Notes: generated by a model not told the origin, from the sequence alone. DNA of 64,000 bases from Ignavibacteria bacterium (GCA_016709315.1 JADJMZ010000004.1:186001-250000), one strand, 5' to 3'. Shown: positions 44,266 to 53,219, numbered from the stretch's first letter. Program-made: numbers and translations.

Positions 44266-45813
44266 TTGAATAATACTATTGCGGCGATAGATATCGGAAC
44301 CAATTCTTTTCATCTTGTAATTGCAAGGATTGATGACAAGAAAAGATTTACTGTCCTTACAAAGGCAAAGGAAGTTGTGCGTCTCGGTACTAGCTCCAAC
44401 GACATGAAGTACATCACTGATGATTCGATGAAAAGAGGAATTGAAACTCTGAAACGGTTTAATCTTATCTGCAAATCTTATAACGCTGAGATCATAGCAA
44501 TTGCTACAAGCGCAACCCGCGAAGCTCTTAACAGGGATATTTTTCTATCGAAGGTTTTGAATGAGACAGGCATAGAGATAAATATTGTTTCCGGCTATGA
44601 AGAAGCAAGACTGATTTACCTCGGTGTACTTCAGTCACTGAGCATTTACAACAAAAAAATTCTTCTGATTGATATAGGCGGCGGAAGCACTGAATTTCTT
44701 ATCGGCGAAAAAGGTGAAGTTGTATCAGCCATAAGTACAAAGATCGGATCTGTTAGACTTACAAATAAATTTTCACTTGCAGAAAAAATTGACAAAACGA
44801 ATCTTAAAAACGCCAGACTTTTTGTAAAAGGGGCGCTGAATCAGGTTTTGAGATCAATTGAAAATGCGGAATATGAAATGGTCATTGGTTCATCCGGAAC
44901 AATTACAAATATAGGTTCTATTATTAATTCTGAAAACGAACCTTCTGATGATTTTGAAATTAATCTGAATGGATTTGTAGTAAAGAAAAAACCGCTGCTG
45001 AATGCAGTTAATTCAATTTACAAAGCTGAAACTAAAAACGAAAGGCTTTCTATTCCCGGACTTGATCCGAAAAGAGCAGACATCATTACTGCAGGAGCGG
45101 TGATACTTGAGCAGATTTTTACGGATCTGAATATTGATAAAATGACATTATCCGGATACGCTTTGCGTGAAGGTATCATAATGAATTATATTCAGCAAAA
45201 CAGCAGGGAATACAGCATAGATCATCTGAAGAATGTCAGATACAACAGCGCTGTTCATCTGGGCGAAAAGACAAATTTTGACAAGGAACATGCGTTTCAT
45301 GTAATGAAACTCTCAGGACGCATTTTTGATTTTATCAAACTCAAATTAGGATTAACTGACGAAGAAAGGGAATATCTAGAAGTTGCTTCTCTTCTTCATG
45401 ACATTGGTTATTCTATTTCGCATTCCGATCATCATAAGCATTCATATTATCTGATAAGACATTCTGAAATGCTTGGGTTTAATTATAAGGAAACGGAAAT
45501 TATTGCAAACATCGCCAGATACCACAGGAAATCGCATCCTAAACTCAAACACGAAAATTTCTTAAAACTTGATCATCAAAGTCAGGAGCTGGTAAAAAAG
45601 TTGTCCGGCATTCTGAGAATTGCCGATGCGCTCGACAGAAGCCACAAATCGCTTGTTAATGATTTAGAAATAAACATTAATCAGAATATTTTTGAAATAA
45701 ATCTTAAATCCGTAAATTCAGATCCATCCCTGGAATTATGGGGAGTAAATGTAAGGAAAGGTCTGTTTGAGGAAAGTTTCGGATATGAAGTAAAAGTAAA
45801 ATACGAAACCTGA
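44266..45813 (+). CDS. Ppx/GppA-family phosphatase
   Basis: 515 aa from TTG 44266. Exopolyphosphatase/guanosine pentaphosphate phosphatase with actin-like ATPase fold: AAIDIGTNSFHLVIARI (residues 5-21), ATSATREALNRDIF near 88, LLIDIGGGSTEFLIG near 130 and IGSSGTITNIG near 210. The C-terminal third is an HD-like helical domain (VASLLHDIGYSISHSDHHKHS near 380; IADALDRSHKSL near 455). It may act on polyphosphate or pppGpp, so it could work with the RelA/SpoT enzyme encoded at 30.4 kb. Confidence 0.9.
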   Translation: MNNTIAAIDIGTNSFHLVIARIDDKKRFTVLTKAKEVVRLGTSSNDMKYITDDSMKRGIETLKRFNLICKSYNAEIIAIATSATREALNRDIFLSKVLNETGIEINIVSGYEEARLIYLGVLQSLSIYNKKILLIDIGGGSTEFLIGEKGEVVSAISTKIGSVRLTNKFSLAEKIDKTNLKNARLFVKGALNQVLRSIENAEYEMVIGSSGTITNIGSIINSENEPSDDFEINLNGFVVKKKPLLNAVNSIYKAETKNERLSIPGLDPKRADIITAGAVILEQIFTDLNIDKMTLSGYALREGIIMNYIQQNSREYSIDHLKNVRYNSAVHLGEKTNFDKEHAFHVMKLSGRIFDFIKLKLGLTDEEREYLEVASLLHDIGYSISHSDHHKHSYYLIRHSEMLGFNYKETEIIANIARYHRKSHPKLKHENFLKLDHQSQELVKKLSGILRIADALDRSHKSLVNDLEININQNIFEINLKSVNSDPSLELWGVNVRKGLFEESFGYEVKVKYET

Positions 45814-45867
45814 ACAATCAGACTTATGATACATTAAAATTACAATTAATGTAAATTCATTTTTCCT

Positions 45868-45961
45868 CATTCCCAAACCCCGCTTGGGAATGTAGAGTAT
45901 TGGCTAGCTGAACTGCTAGCCTCGCGTAACGGGGTGTTTAGCAAGCAGGAATTAATATAAA
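45868..45961. repeat. Twin-palindrome extragenic element
   Basis: CATTCCCAA (45868-45876) / TTGGGAATG (45884-45892) is a perfect 9-bp stem with loop ACCCCGC. GGCTAGC (45902-45908) / GCTAGCC (45915-45921) is a second stem with loop TGAACT. Then come CGCGTAACGGGG and GCAAGCAGG. It is clearly more GC-rich than its surroundings and lies between convergent genes. It resembles the CCCAAAC...GTTTGGG palindromic elements seen in other bacterial genomes (from memory). Confidence 0.7.
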
Positions 45962-46021
45962 TTCGTTTTATTCTTTTCTGAAAAACAATCTTCAAAGATC
46001 ATCGCGGACTTCAGCAGTAAA

Positions 46022-46864
46022 TTACTTTTTAGAATTTCTTATTTTCTTATAATTAATTTTTCTTTTACTGTTAAAAGCGGAAATACCTTCTTTTACTTCA
46101 GCTGATAAATTATGAATAGACAGCCAGTCTCTTGCATTGCCTATAGTCGTATGCCAGGACAGGTCTCTCCAGAAATTCAACTGCTGTTTTGTATATCTTA
46201 AGCATTCCGGAAGCTTATTGAATAATTTTTCTGCAAGTAAATTTACTTCTTCATCAAGTTTATCATAAGGGACAACTTTATTAACCAGTCCCCAGTCAAG
46301 AGCTTTTGCAGCGGGAATATCCTCGCACAGGAACAAAATTTCCCTGGCTCTTCTTTCACCGACTATCAGCGGAAGGAATTGTGTAGCGCCTGCAGCGGCG
46401 ACACTTCCTCTTGCAGCGCCGACCTGCTTGATAATTATATGATCTGCAGCAACAGCCAGATCGCAGCTTAAATTCAGTTCGTTCCCGCCGCCGACCACCA
46501 TACCATTAAGTCTTGCAATCGTCGGTTTGCCGGTATTGCGCATTACTTCATGAAGCTGAATGAATTCATACATCCATTTATAATAGTCATCAGGATTGCC
46601 TATAAAATATTTTTGCTGTTCATCAAGATCAGCGCCGGTGGAGAACGCTCTTTTCCCTGCGCCGGTCAGTACAATAACGGCTATATTGTCATCCCAAGAA
46701 GAATCCTTAAATGCCATTGTCATTTCATTGATAGTTTCCAGATTCAGGCAGTTAAGCTTGCTTTCCCGGTTAATTGTAATTACAGATTTATAATCTTCTT
46801 TTTTATAAATAATGTTTTTGAATTTGAATTTCTCAGGCAGATAAGATTTAAATTTTTTCGGCAA
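46022..46864 (-). CDS. Enoyl-CoA hydratase/isomerase (crotonase) family protein
   Basis: 280 aa. An N-terminal basic extension (~20 residues) precedes the crotonase core. LTGAGKRAFSTGADLDE near residue 67 forms half of the oxyanion hole, PTIARLNGMVVGGGNELNLSCDLAVAA near 115 the other half, and VGAARGSVAAAGATQFLPLIVGERRAREI near 150 the active-site loop. The C-terminal ISAFNSKRK matches crotonase endings. The usual catalytic Glu position near ARGSVAAAGA is unusual (no Glu/Asp visible), so the exact reaction is uncertain. It could be beta-oxidation-like or a menaquinone/ring-cleavage relative. Confidence 0.82.
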   Translation of the reverse strand: MPKKFKSYLPEKFKFKNIIYKKEDYKSVITINRESKLNCLNLETINEMTMAFKDSSWDDNIAVIVLTGAGKRAFSTGADLDEQQKYFIGNPDDYYKWMYEFIQLHEVMRNTGKPTIARLNGMVVGGGNELNLSCDLAVAADHIIIKQVGAARGSVAAAGATQFLPLIVGERRAREILFLCEDIPAAKALDWGLVNKVVPYDKLDEEVNLLAEKLFNKLPECLRYTKQQLNFWRDLSWHTTIGNARDWLSIHNLSAEVKEGISAFNSKRKINYKKIRNSKK

Positions 46865-47056
46865 GATATTATTTATTAAGTTTTAAAATTTTTACAAATA
46901 TATGTATAAAGTTTTTTTGAAAGAATTCAAAAATCAGTTTGTGCTTAAAAAATACTTTTTAAAATTATTTTGCTCAAATAAAAACTTATGCTTCACTTAA
47001 AGTTATTTCTAAATTGAAAATAGTAGTTAATAAAATTATATTGCACTTAACATAAT

Positions 47057-47749
47057 ATGAGCTTAGAAAAAAATTACGCGGAAGTAAAAACCAAAGTTAA
47101 AGAAATCTGTGAAAGAGCGGGCAGAAATCCTGATGATGTAAAGATCATTGCTGTCAGTAAGACATTTCCCATTTCAAACATTATGGAACTGAATCAGAAC
47201 GGTCAGTATGATTTTGGCGAGAACCGGATACGTGAATTAAGAGATAAATATTATAATATTTCTTTTCAGTATGAAGGAAAGATCAACTGGCACATGATTG
47301 GTCATCTTCAATCCAGAAAAGTAAAAGATATAGTCGCATTTATTCATTTAATACATTCTGTTGACAGTTTTGAGCTTGCTTTGGAAATTGATACAAAGGC
47401 AAAGCAAATCAATAAGATCATTGACATCCTGATTCAGGTCAATACCAGCAATGAATCGCAGAAGCAAGGTTTGGATCCTGCTGATACTTTGAATGTATGC
47501 AAACAGATCCGTGATCTGAATAATGTAAGGATAAAAGGTTTAATGACCATGGCAAAATTAACTGAGGATACTGAGGAGATCAGAAGCAGTTTCAGATCTT
47601 TAAAAAAAATGTTTGATGAAATGAAATCTGATTTCAGCGACATGGAGCATCTGTCAATGGGCATGAGTCATGATTACGAAATTGCCATAGAAGAAGGCGC
47701 AACAATGCTTAGAATAGGAAGCGCTATTTTCGGTAACAGAACAGTATAA
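47057..47749 (+). CDS. YggS-family pyridoxal phosphate homeostasis protein
   Basis: 230 aa. Fold-type III PLP-binding protein without known catalysis. IIAVSKTFPISNI (Lys near residue 35 binds PLP), YDFGENRIRELRDKY near 55, INWHMIGHLQSRKVKDI near 78, HLSMGMSHDYEIAIEEGATMLRIGSAIFG at the end. Upstream of divIVA and the nucleoside phosphorylase genes; the yggS-divIVA neighbourhood is a recurrent division-linked arrangement. Confidence 0.92.
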   Translation: MSLEKNYAEVKTKVKEICERAGRNPDDVKIIAVSKTFPISNIMELNQNGQYDFGENRIRELRDKYYNISFQYEGKINWHMIGHLQSRKVKDIVAFIHLIHSVDSFELALEIDTKAKQINKIIDILIQVNTSNESQKQGLDPADTLNVCKQIRDLNNVRIKGLMTMAKLTEDTEEIRSSFRSLKKMFDEMKSDFSDMEHLSMGMSHDYEIAIEEGATMLRIGSAIFGNRTV

Positions 47750-47773
47750 AATTTTCTTAAGAAAATTTTTTTA
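47748..47773 (+). terminator. Possible weak terminator or attenuator
   Basis: AAAATTTTCTT and AAGAAAATTTT (47748-47769) form a perfect 22-bp palindrome beginning at the yggS stop codon and followed by further T. The stem contains almost only A-T pairs, so it would be weak and may let transcription continue to divIVA. Confidence 0.4.
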
Positions 47774-47796
47774 TCATTAAAATAAATTTTTGCTAA

Positions 47797-48381
47797 ATGA
47801 GCATTATATCGCCAAAAGATATTAAGAAAAACGATTTCAAAAAAAATTTCAGGGGCTATGATCCGAATGAAGTAGATGCCTTCCTGGAGACAGTGAGTCT
47901 CAGGTATGAAAGATTGTTTGAAGAAAATTCAATGCTTACCGAAAAGGTAAAATCACTGACTTCAGATGTGGATGTTTACAAGGAAAATGAATCTACACTT
48001 CAGAAAGCAATTGTAAAAACTCAGGATATGTCTGAAGAAATTATTGCTAATGCAAAAAAGAGAGCAGAAAATATTATTAAGGAAGCTGAGCTGAATTCAC
48101 AAAAAGTGATGCAGGAAGTGGATAAAGATATTATGACAAAGAAACAGGAACTTGAAGAGATGAAATTACGGAATGATAAACTTGTAGAAGACGTGAAATT
48201 ATTTTTTCTGGAAAAGCTTAATGAAATGGATGAGTTTATTAAAAACAGAAACATATATTCAATGGAACTTGCAAACATTGCCGCAACAAATGATGAGAAC
48301 ATGAATTCTAATGAAGATGAAGATTTATCGAAATTGAAAAAGGTTTCCATCAGTACTGCAAGAACAAATTTTTCAGATTAA
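47797..48381 (+). CDS. DivIVA-domain cell division protein
   Basis: 194 aa. The DivIVA membrane-targeting start IISPKDIKKNDFKKNFRGYDPNE (split over residues 3-25) is followed by VDAFLETVSLRYERLFEENS and a long coiled coil (residues ~40-150). An acidic Asn/Glu-rich linker and a short basic end follow. Likely recruits to curved membrane at septum or pole. Next to pnp by 8 bases. Confidence 0.85.
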   Translation: MSIISPKDIKKNDFKKNFRGYDPNEVDAFLETVSLRYERLFEENSMLTEKVKSLTSDVDVYKENESTLQKAIVKTQDMSEEIIANAKKRAENIIKEAELNSQKVMQEVDKDIMTKKQELEEMKLRNDKLVEDVKLFFLEKLNEMDEFIKNRNIYSMELANIAATNDENMNSNEDEDLSKLKKVSISTARTNFSD

Positions 48382-48389
48382 TATTTAGC

Positions 48390-49187
48390 ATGACAGGAAG
48401 ACATTATGAAGCAGTAAGATATTTAAAAAATCTTCAGCCGGATGATCATCCGGTAGGAATAATTTTAGGAACCGGACTCGGCGGACTTGTTAAAGATATA
48501 AAGATCAGTTCATCAATTGACTATTCGGATATTCCTAACTTTCCTGTATCTACAGTCGAATCTCATTCCGGAAAACTGATATTCGGTAAACTTTCCGGCA
48601 AGAACATAGTTGCAATGCAGGGGAGATTTCATTTTTATGAAGGTTATTCAATGGATGAAGTTACTTTTCCTGTACAGGTATTAAAGGAACTGGGTGTAAA
48701 ATATCTTATCGTCTCCAATGCCTGCGGATCTGTAAACCCTGCTTTCAGGAAGACGGAGCTTATGATAATGACCTCGCATATTAATCTGCTCTTTGATACT
48801 CCTTTAAAAAACAAAAAGATAAATTTTAACAGCGGAAATAATTTTTATTCTAAAAAACTGATCCGGCTTGCTGAAGAAACTGCTCTTGAAAATGAAATGA
48901 ATATACAGAAAGGCACCTATGTGCCTGTGCAGGGTCCGAATCTTGAAACGGTGACTGAATACAGAATGATAAGGAAGTTTGGCGGAGATACTGTCGGAAT
49001 GTCAACCATTCCCGAAGCGCTGATCGCGAACAATCTTGGAATGGAAGTACTTGGCCTGTCAATTATTACTGATCATGGTTTCCCTGATACTCTAAAGGTA
49101 GCTATGCTTAAAGATATTCTTGAAGCTGCAAGCATTGCAGAACCCAAACTGACTTTGCTGATAAGAAAGCTGGTTCCTAAATTATAA
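48390..49187 (+). CDS. Purine nucleoside phosphorylase I
   Basis: 265 aa, trimeric PNP size. GIILGTGLGGLVKDI (phosphate loop, residues ~24-38), TVESHSGKLIFG near 55, MQGRFHFYEGYSMDEVTFP near 75 with the phosphate-binding Arg-His, SNACGSVNPAF near 110, PVQGPNLETVTEYRM near 177 with the catalytic Glu, VGMSTIPEALIANN near 200, and SIITDHGFPD near 225 with Asp in the purine-binding position. Cleaves (deoxy)inosine/guanosine with phosphate. Followed by a divergent paralogue. Confidence 0.92.
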   Translation: MTGRHYEAVRYLKNLQPDDHPVGIILGTGLGGLVKDIKISSSIDYSDIPNFPVSTVESHSGKLIFGKLSGKNIVAMQGRFHFYEGYSMDEVTFPVQVLKELGVKYLIVSNACGSVNPAFRKTELMIMTSHINLLFDTPLKNKKINFNSGNNFYSKKLIRLAEETALENEMNIQKGTYVPVQGPNLETVTEYRMIRKFGGDTVGMSTIPEALIANNLGMEVLGLSIITDHGFPDTLKVAMLKDILEAASIAEPKLTLLIRKLVPKL

Positions 49188-49264
49188 TTTTTACTTTTAA
49201 TTTAATTTTTTTAATAGCGTCAAAGTTAATGTCAATTTCACGTTAACTATTAATTATAAATTCT

Positions 49265-50104
49265 ATGAGCGAACAATTAGTTAAGATCAAAAAGACAACA
49301 GCATTCATTAAAAATAATTTTCCGAAGAAATTCAGACCATCTGTAGCACTGATCATCGAAAAGAATTTTGAAATGCTTTCAGGGTTCAGGATTTTAGGCG
49401 AAGCCGGATTCGATGAAATATTTTCACAGGATGAAAATCTGAAAAAAAATGAAGGGAAAGTAATTTTTGCAAATTGCGGAGGCAAAGATGTAATTGTTTA
49501 TAAAGGAAGGTTTCATTATTTCGGAGGAGTGAAGATGAGAGATATTGGTCAGATGATTTATGTTCTCAGATATCTCGGCATTAAGAAAATCATTTCCGTG
49601 GATGAAGTCGGACATTTAAATCCCAGATTCTCGTGCGGTGAGATTGCTCTGATTTACGACCATATAAATCTTATGGGAGATAATCCGCTGATCGGAAAAA
49701 ATGACAATGAACTCGGGCTTCGGTTTCCCGACATGAGTAATGCTTATGACAAATCACTTTACAAAAAGATATACAGAGTTTTTCAGGAAAAAATGATCAG
49801 GATAAATGAATCCGTTATGCTAGGCGCAATTGGACCTGAAAGCGAAACAGATGCGGAGGCGAGATTTTACAGGGAAATCGGAGCGGATGTAGTAGGGTAT
49901 TCTATGGTACCGGAAAATATAACAAGCGTTCACGCAGGAATTAGTTTTGCGGGAATTGGTCTGATTACAAGAGAGCTTATTGCAGATAAAATGATGGAAG
50001 ATGAAAGAACCGATCTTCAGAAAATTAAAATCCAGAAAGAGAATCTGAATAAATCTCTGAAAGAACTTGGAAAGGTCATCAGTCAGATTCTAATTAAAAT
50101 TTGA
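49265..50104 (+). CDS. Divergent purine nucleoside phosphorylase paralogue
   Basis: 279 aa and collinear with the preceding PNP. Kept are YKGRFHYFGG (matching QGRFHFYEG), the HLNPRF region, DHINLMGDNPL and GPESETDAEARF (keeping the Glu-Thr of the GP..ET motif). Changed are the N-terminal phosphate loop (IIEKNFEMLSGF in place of ILGTGLGGL), SVDEVGHLNP for SNACGSVNP, and GLITRELIAD where the active enzyme has SIITDHGFPD. A basic C-terminal coiled coil (QKIKIQKENLNKSLKEL) is added. The phosphate and base sites thus look remodelled; it may be inactive, regulatory, or have a different substrate. Confidence 0.75.
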   Translation: MSEQLVKIKKTTAFIKNNFPKKFRPSVALIIEKNFEMLSGFRILGEAGFDEIFSQDENLKKNEGKVIFANCGGKDVIVYKGRFHYFGGVKMRDIGQMIYVLRYLGIKKIISVDEVGHLNPRFSCGEIALIYDHINLMGDNPLIGKNDNELGLRFPDMSNAYDKSLYKKIYRVFQEKMIRINESVMLGAIGPESETDAEARFYREIGADVVGYSMVPENITSVHAGISFAGIGLITRELIADKMMEDERTDLQKIKIQKENLNKSLKELGKVISQILIKI

Positions 50105-50158
50105 GTGAATAAATTACCTGTTGTTTTTAAAATCTGATTCAATTATTAAAATATCAAT

Positions 50159-51031
50159 ATGACAGCAAGAATTGAAATTCCAAAAATGTACAAACTTCTG
50201 ATTGGAGGAAAGTTTGCCAGGACGGAATCTGAAAGATATCTGACGGCATTGAATCCGAAAACCGGAGAAAAGATCTGCAATTATTCAAGAGCATCAAGAA
50301 AAGATCTCCGGAACAGCGTTGTGGCTGCCAGATCAGGATTCAATGACTGGAGCTCAAAGACAGCTTATGAAAGAGGTCAGATTTTATACAGACTGGCTGA
50401 AATGCTTGAAGGAAGAAAAGAACAGTTTATTAATGAAGTATATATTTCTACAAAGCAAAGTAAAGACAGTTGCAGGAAAGAAGTTGTGAAGTCTATTGAC
50501 AGGATAATTTATTTTGCAGGATTTTGCGATAAGTGGATGCAGTTAACCGGAACAGTCAATCCGGTGCAGGCAGGTTACTTTAATTTTTCCGTTCCTGAAC
50601 CTACGGGAATAACGGGTATCATACTTCCGGACACTCTGAGTTTACTTCCGGCTGTTTCAAGAATAGCGGCTGTGATTACATCAGGAAATTCATGCATAGT
50701 CATTGCAAATGAAAAGTCCCCTCTTCCTGTGCTGACATTATCTGAAGTCATTGCGACAAGCGATTTTCCTGCCGGAGTAATAAATATACTTACTGGAAAT
50801 AAATCTGAGATCATCCCTCATCTCGCAGCGCACTTTGATGTTAATGCCATTGATTACTGCGACAGTAATATTGAAACTTCTAAAAATATTCAGGTGCTTT
50901 GCGCGAATAATGTAAAGAGATTTCATTCCTTAAAAGATCACGACTGGTACTCATCCGCTCAAAATGAAAATCTCCGGGAGATTGAGAAATTCATTGAGAT
51001 TAAAACAGTCTGGCATACAATGGGGATGTAA
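50159..51031 (+). CDS. Aldehyde dehydrogenase homologue lacking the catalytic half
   Basis: 290 aa, against about 480 for complete enzymes. LIGGKFARTESERYLTALNP, AVVAARSGFNDWSSKTAYERGQIL (residues ~55-80), PEPTGITGIILPDTLSLLP near 140 (matches EPVGVVGAITPWNFPL) and SEVIATSDFPAGVINILTGN near 200 follow the NAD-binding half of ALDH. The chain ends after DSNIETSKNIQ, where the GSTEVG motif should be, and has no ELGGK Glu or catalytic Cys domain. The next gene starts 32 bases later, so no downstream remnant exists. Probably a stable truncated family member rather than a fresh break. Confidence 0.75.
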   Translation: MTARIEIPKMYKLLIGGKFARTESERYLTALNPKTGEKICNYSRASRKDLRNSVVAARSGFNDWSSKTAYERGQILYRLAEMLEGRKEQFINEVYISTKQSKDSCRKEVVKSIDRIIYFAGFCDKWMQLTGTVNPVQAGYFNFSVPEPTGITGIILPDTLSLLPAVSRIAAVITSGNSCIVIANEKSPLPVLTLSEVIATSDFPAGVINILTGNKSEIIPHLAAHFDVNAIDYCDSNIETSKNIQVLCANNVKRFHSLKDHDWYSSAQNENLREIEKFIEIKTVWHTMGM

Positions 51032-51062
51032 TTTTTAAAATTAAATTCATTCATAGATAAAA

Positions 51063-51533
51063 ATGTCAAATATATTAAAATTAATATTAAGTATTGTCAT
51101 TTGTCAGCTCGCGGGATTTATCGGTGCAATCTTTACTATGGATTCTATACCAACATGGTACGCAGCTTTAAACAAGCCGTCGTTTAATCCGCCCAATAAT
51201 GTTTTTGGTCCTGTCTGGACAATATTGTATGTAATGATGGGAATTTCAATGTTCCTTATCTGGAAAGAAGGATTAAAAAATAAAGATGTAAAAAACGCTT
51301 TTATTTTTTTTATAATCCAGTTAATTTTGAACGCTTTATGGTCAGTAGTTTTTTTCGGAGCTCATTCTGTATTGGGTGGTTTGATAATAATCGTATTACT
51401 CTGGTTAGCAGTTTTATACTGTATAATTTCATTCAGAAAAATATCACGGGTAGCTTCCATTTTATTAATTCCGTATTTGCTATGGATTACATTTGCAACA
51501 TTGCTTAACTATTATATTTTAATTCTGAATTAA
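51063..51533 (+). CDS. TspO/MBR family tryptophan-rich sensory protein
   Basis: 156 aa, five transmembrane helices. The loop PTWYAALNKPSFNPPNNVFGP (split over residues ~29-49) followed by VWTILYVMMGIS and the third-helix LILNALWSVVFFG are diagnostic. The family binds porphyrins and related lipids in membranes. No tetrapyrrole gene is nearby. Confidence 0.9.
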   Translation: MSNILKLILSIVICQLAGFIGAIFTMDSIPTWYAALNKPSFNPPNNVFGPVWTILYVMMGISMFLIWKEGLKNKDVKNAFIFFIIQLILNALWSVVFFGAHSVLGGLIIIVLLWLAVLYCIISFRKISRVASILLIPYLLWITFATLLNYYILILN

Positions 51534-51543
51534 TTTTATTTAT

Positions 51544-52683
51544 ATGCTTTCTGCTTTTAACAGACTAAGTGTCTTTGTAATAACTTTACTTTTATTTGTT
51601 TCTCTTTATTCGGTTTCATCAGGTAAAATTCAGGAACATGATAAGTTCAGTGAATCAGACAATAATGATCCTGAAGTAGGAACGGAAAAACTTTTTTTTG
51701 AAATAGAAAATCCTGAAGCTGGCGAAGACGTGATAACGGAACATCTGAAGGAAATATTCCCGATTATTTCAGAAAAAGAGATAGCTGAGATAATTCAAAC
51801 CAAGGTTATTACGGAGAATAAAAAGACATTCGGTGACAGCTTCAATGATACTGTTGTATTTTACAAAGTTTCATTTGAAGTGCCAAAAAATTATCTTGAA
51901 GACACTGCAAAGATCTTCTGGAAACTTAATATTCCTGAGTTTCAGTCAAAGATATACCAGCTCTACAAAGACAAGCAGATCTATATTGATACCTGGCCGA
52001 ATGTTGTAGGCACTATAAAAGACAAGACATATACAGGAAATTTTCAGGCGTACAAGGTCAGGAACTGGCCTTTTTATAAAGATCCTGATCCGGCAAAAGC
52101 AAGTCTTCCTCCTACAAAACCAGGACCGGGAAATCCGCTTGGACTATTTGTGGTTCATTATGACGAAAATTCTCTGAGATATTTCCATGGTACGAATAAT
52201 CCTAAGGTTCTGAACAATCAGCTCAGAAATCTTTCTCACGGATGTATAAGAAATGACAATGATAATATTGATAAAATGAAACAGTTCATTCTGAGAAGAG
52301 TCGTCAAATCAAAAGACCTTACAGGTTGGATAGGCAGCAAGAAGACAATGATTTATGAGTTTGAAGAAACGGATAAGTTTCCTGTCCAGATAGTTTACAA
52401 GACTTTTGAAGTGGATAATGATGTCAGAGGAAAATATATTTTGCTTTTTAAAGATGTTTATAATTACAGGAATGAAAGAAATATTAATGATATGTTAAAT
52501 GATACTGCATTGATTACTCTGACTACAAAGGAAAATATAATTTCGGATTACAGAAAGATTTTTGGCAATGATATTAAAGATGAACCTTTATCAATGATGG
52601 TTGAATATGTTATTAACAACGGTATTGAGTATGAAAAATATTACATTGATGACCTTAAGGAAAAGTTTATGATAAAGAATTAA
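51544..52683 (+). CDS. L,D-transpeptidase (YkuD-domain) with signal peptide
   Basis: 379 aa. N-terminal signal sequence (VFVITLLLFVSLYSVSSG). The central YkuD domain contains PTKPGPGNPLGLF near residue 195, YFHGTNNP near 218 and LSHGCIRND near 231-239 with catalytic Cys at about 234. It should cross-link peptidoglycan or attach proteins to it in the periplasm. A C-terminal domain of ~110 residues follows and is not recognised. Its stop shares TTAA (52680-52683) with the convergent lipoprotein gene. Confidence 0.88.
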   Translation: MLSAFNRLSVFVITLLLFVSLYSVSSGKIQEHDKFSESDNNDPEVGTEKLFFEIENPEAGEDVITEHLKEIFPIISEKEIAEIIQTKVITENKKTFGDSFNDTVVFYKVSFEVPKNYLEDTAKIFWKLNIPEFQSKIYQLYKDKQIYIDTWPNVVGTIKDKTYTGNFQAYKVRNWPFYKDPDPAKASLPPTKPGPGNPLGLFVVHYDENSLRYFHGTNNPKVLNNQLRNLSHGCIRNDNDNIDKMKQFILRRVVKSKDLTGWIGSKKTMIYEFEETDKFPVQIVYKTFEVDNDVRGKYILLFKDVYNYRNERNINDMLNDTALITLTTKENIISDYRKIFGNDIKDEPLSMMVEYVINNGIEYEKYYIDDLKEKFMIKN

Positions 52684-53219
52684 AAACTCTCGTCGCGCCA
52701 TCTGACAATCTTCCAGATTTCATCAGTTGAGTTTCTATGGAAATTCATATCTGCAAAACCGTTTATCCTGACCACATCTCCTGGATTGAATGTGATGGTA
52801 AAGTTAAAACTCCTTTTAACATTTTGCTCAAGAGAATCCCCTCCCTGAAAAATAATATTGTTCCAGACTACTTCCAGCTTTTGTGAATTTCTGAACAACC
52901 CGTTTGTAGTTCTCATATCTGTCGCTCTGTCCCATGATTCATCAAATCCGGAAGCATAGTCTCTGTATGTAAACACAAAATCCTGTTCTAGAAGATTTCC
53001 ATAAACTGTAGTATCTTTAAATGTATATGCATATTTAAAATTCTGAAAAACGCCTTCTATTGTTTTCTGATCAGTGAGAATTGAAGTTGCAGTGGAATTA
53101 TCAACTCTCGGAGAGAAAATATTATCGCAGGAATTTATGAAAATCATCAGCACAAAAAGCAGAAGTATTGCGGCTTTAAACTGTAAATTCAAAAATATTT
53201 TTTCTGAGAAGCTTTTCAC
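52680..53219 (-). CDS. Small lipoprotein, unknown function
   Basis: 179 aa. Hydrophobic signal segment ending in lipobox INSC (Cys about 31). The mature part has FQNFKYAYTFKDTTVYGNLLEQDFVFTY and ends EIWKIVRWRDESF, a small alpha+beta layout reminiscent of NTF2-like domains. It follows, 18 bases later on the same strand, another lipoprotein of the same general design, suggesting a tandem pair. Confidence 0.65.
   Translation of the reverse strand: MKSFSEKIFLNLQFKAAILLLFVLMIFINSCDNIFSPRVDNSTATSILTDQKTIEGVFQNFKYAYTFKDTTVYGNLLEQDFVFTYRDYASGFDESWDRATDMRTTNGLFRNSQKLEVVWNNIIFQGGDSLEQNVKRSFNFTITFNPGDVVRINGFADMNFHRNSTDEIWKIVRWRDESF

Noticed and set aside
51032..51062. Frameshifted remainder of the aldehyde dehydrogenase
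   Set aside because: Only about 30 bases separate it from tspO, so the missing catalytic half is not nearby.
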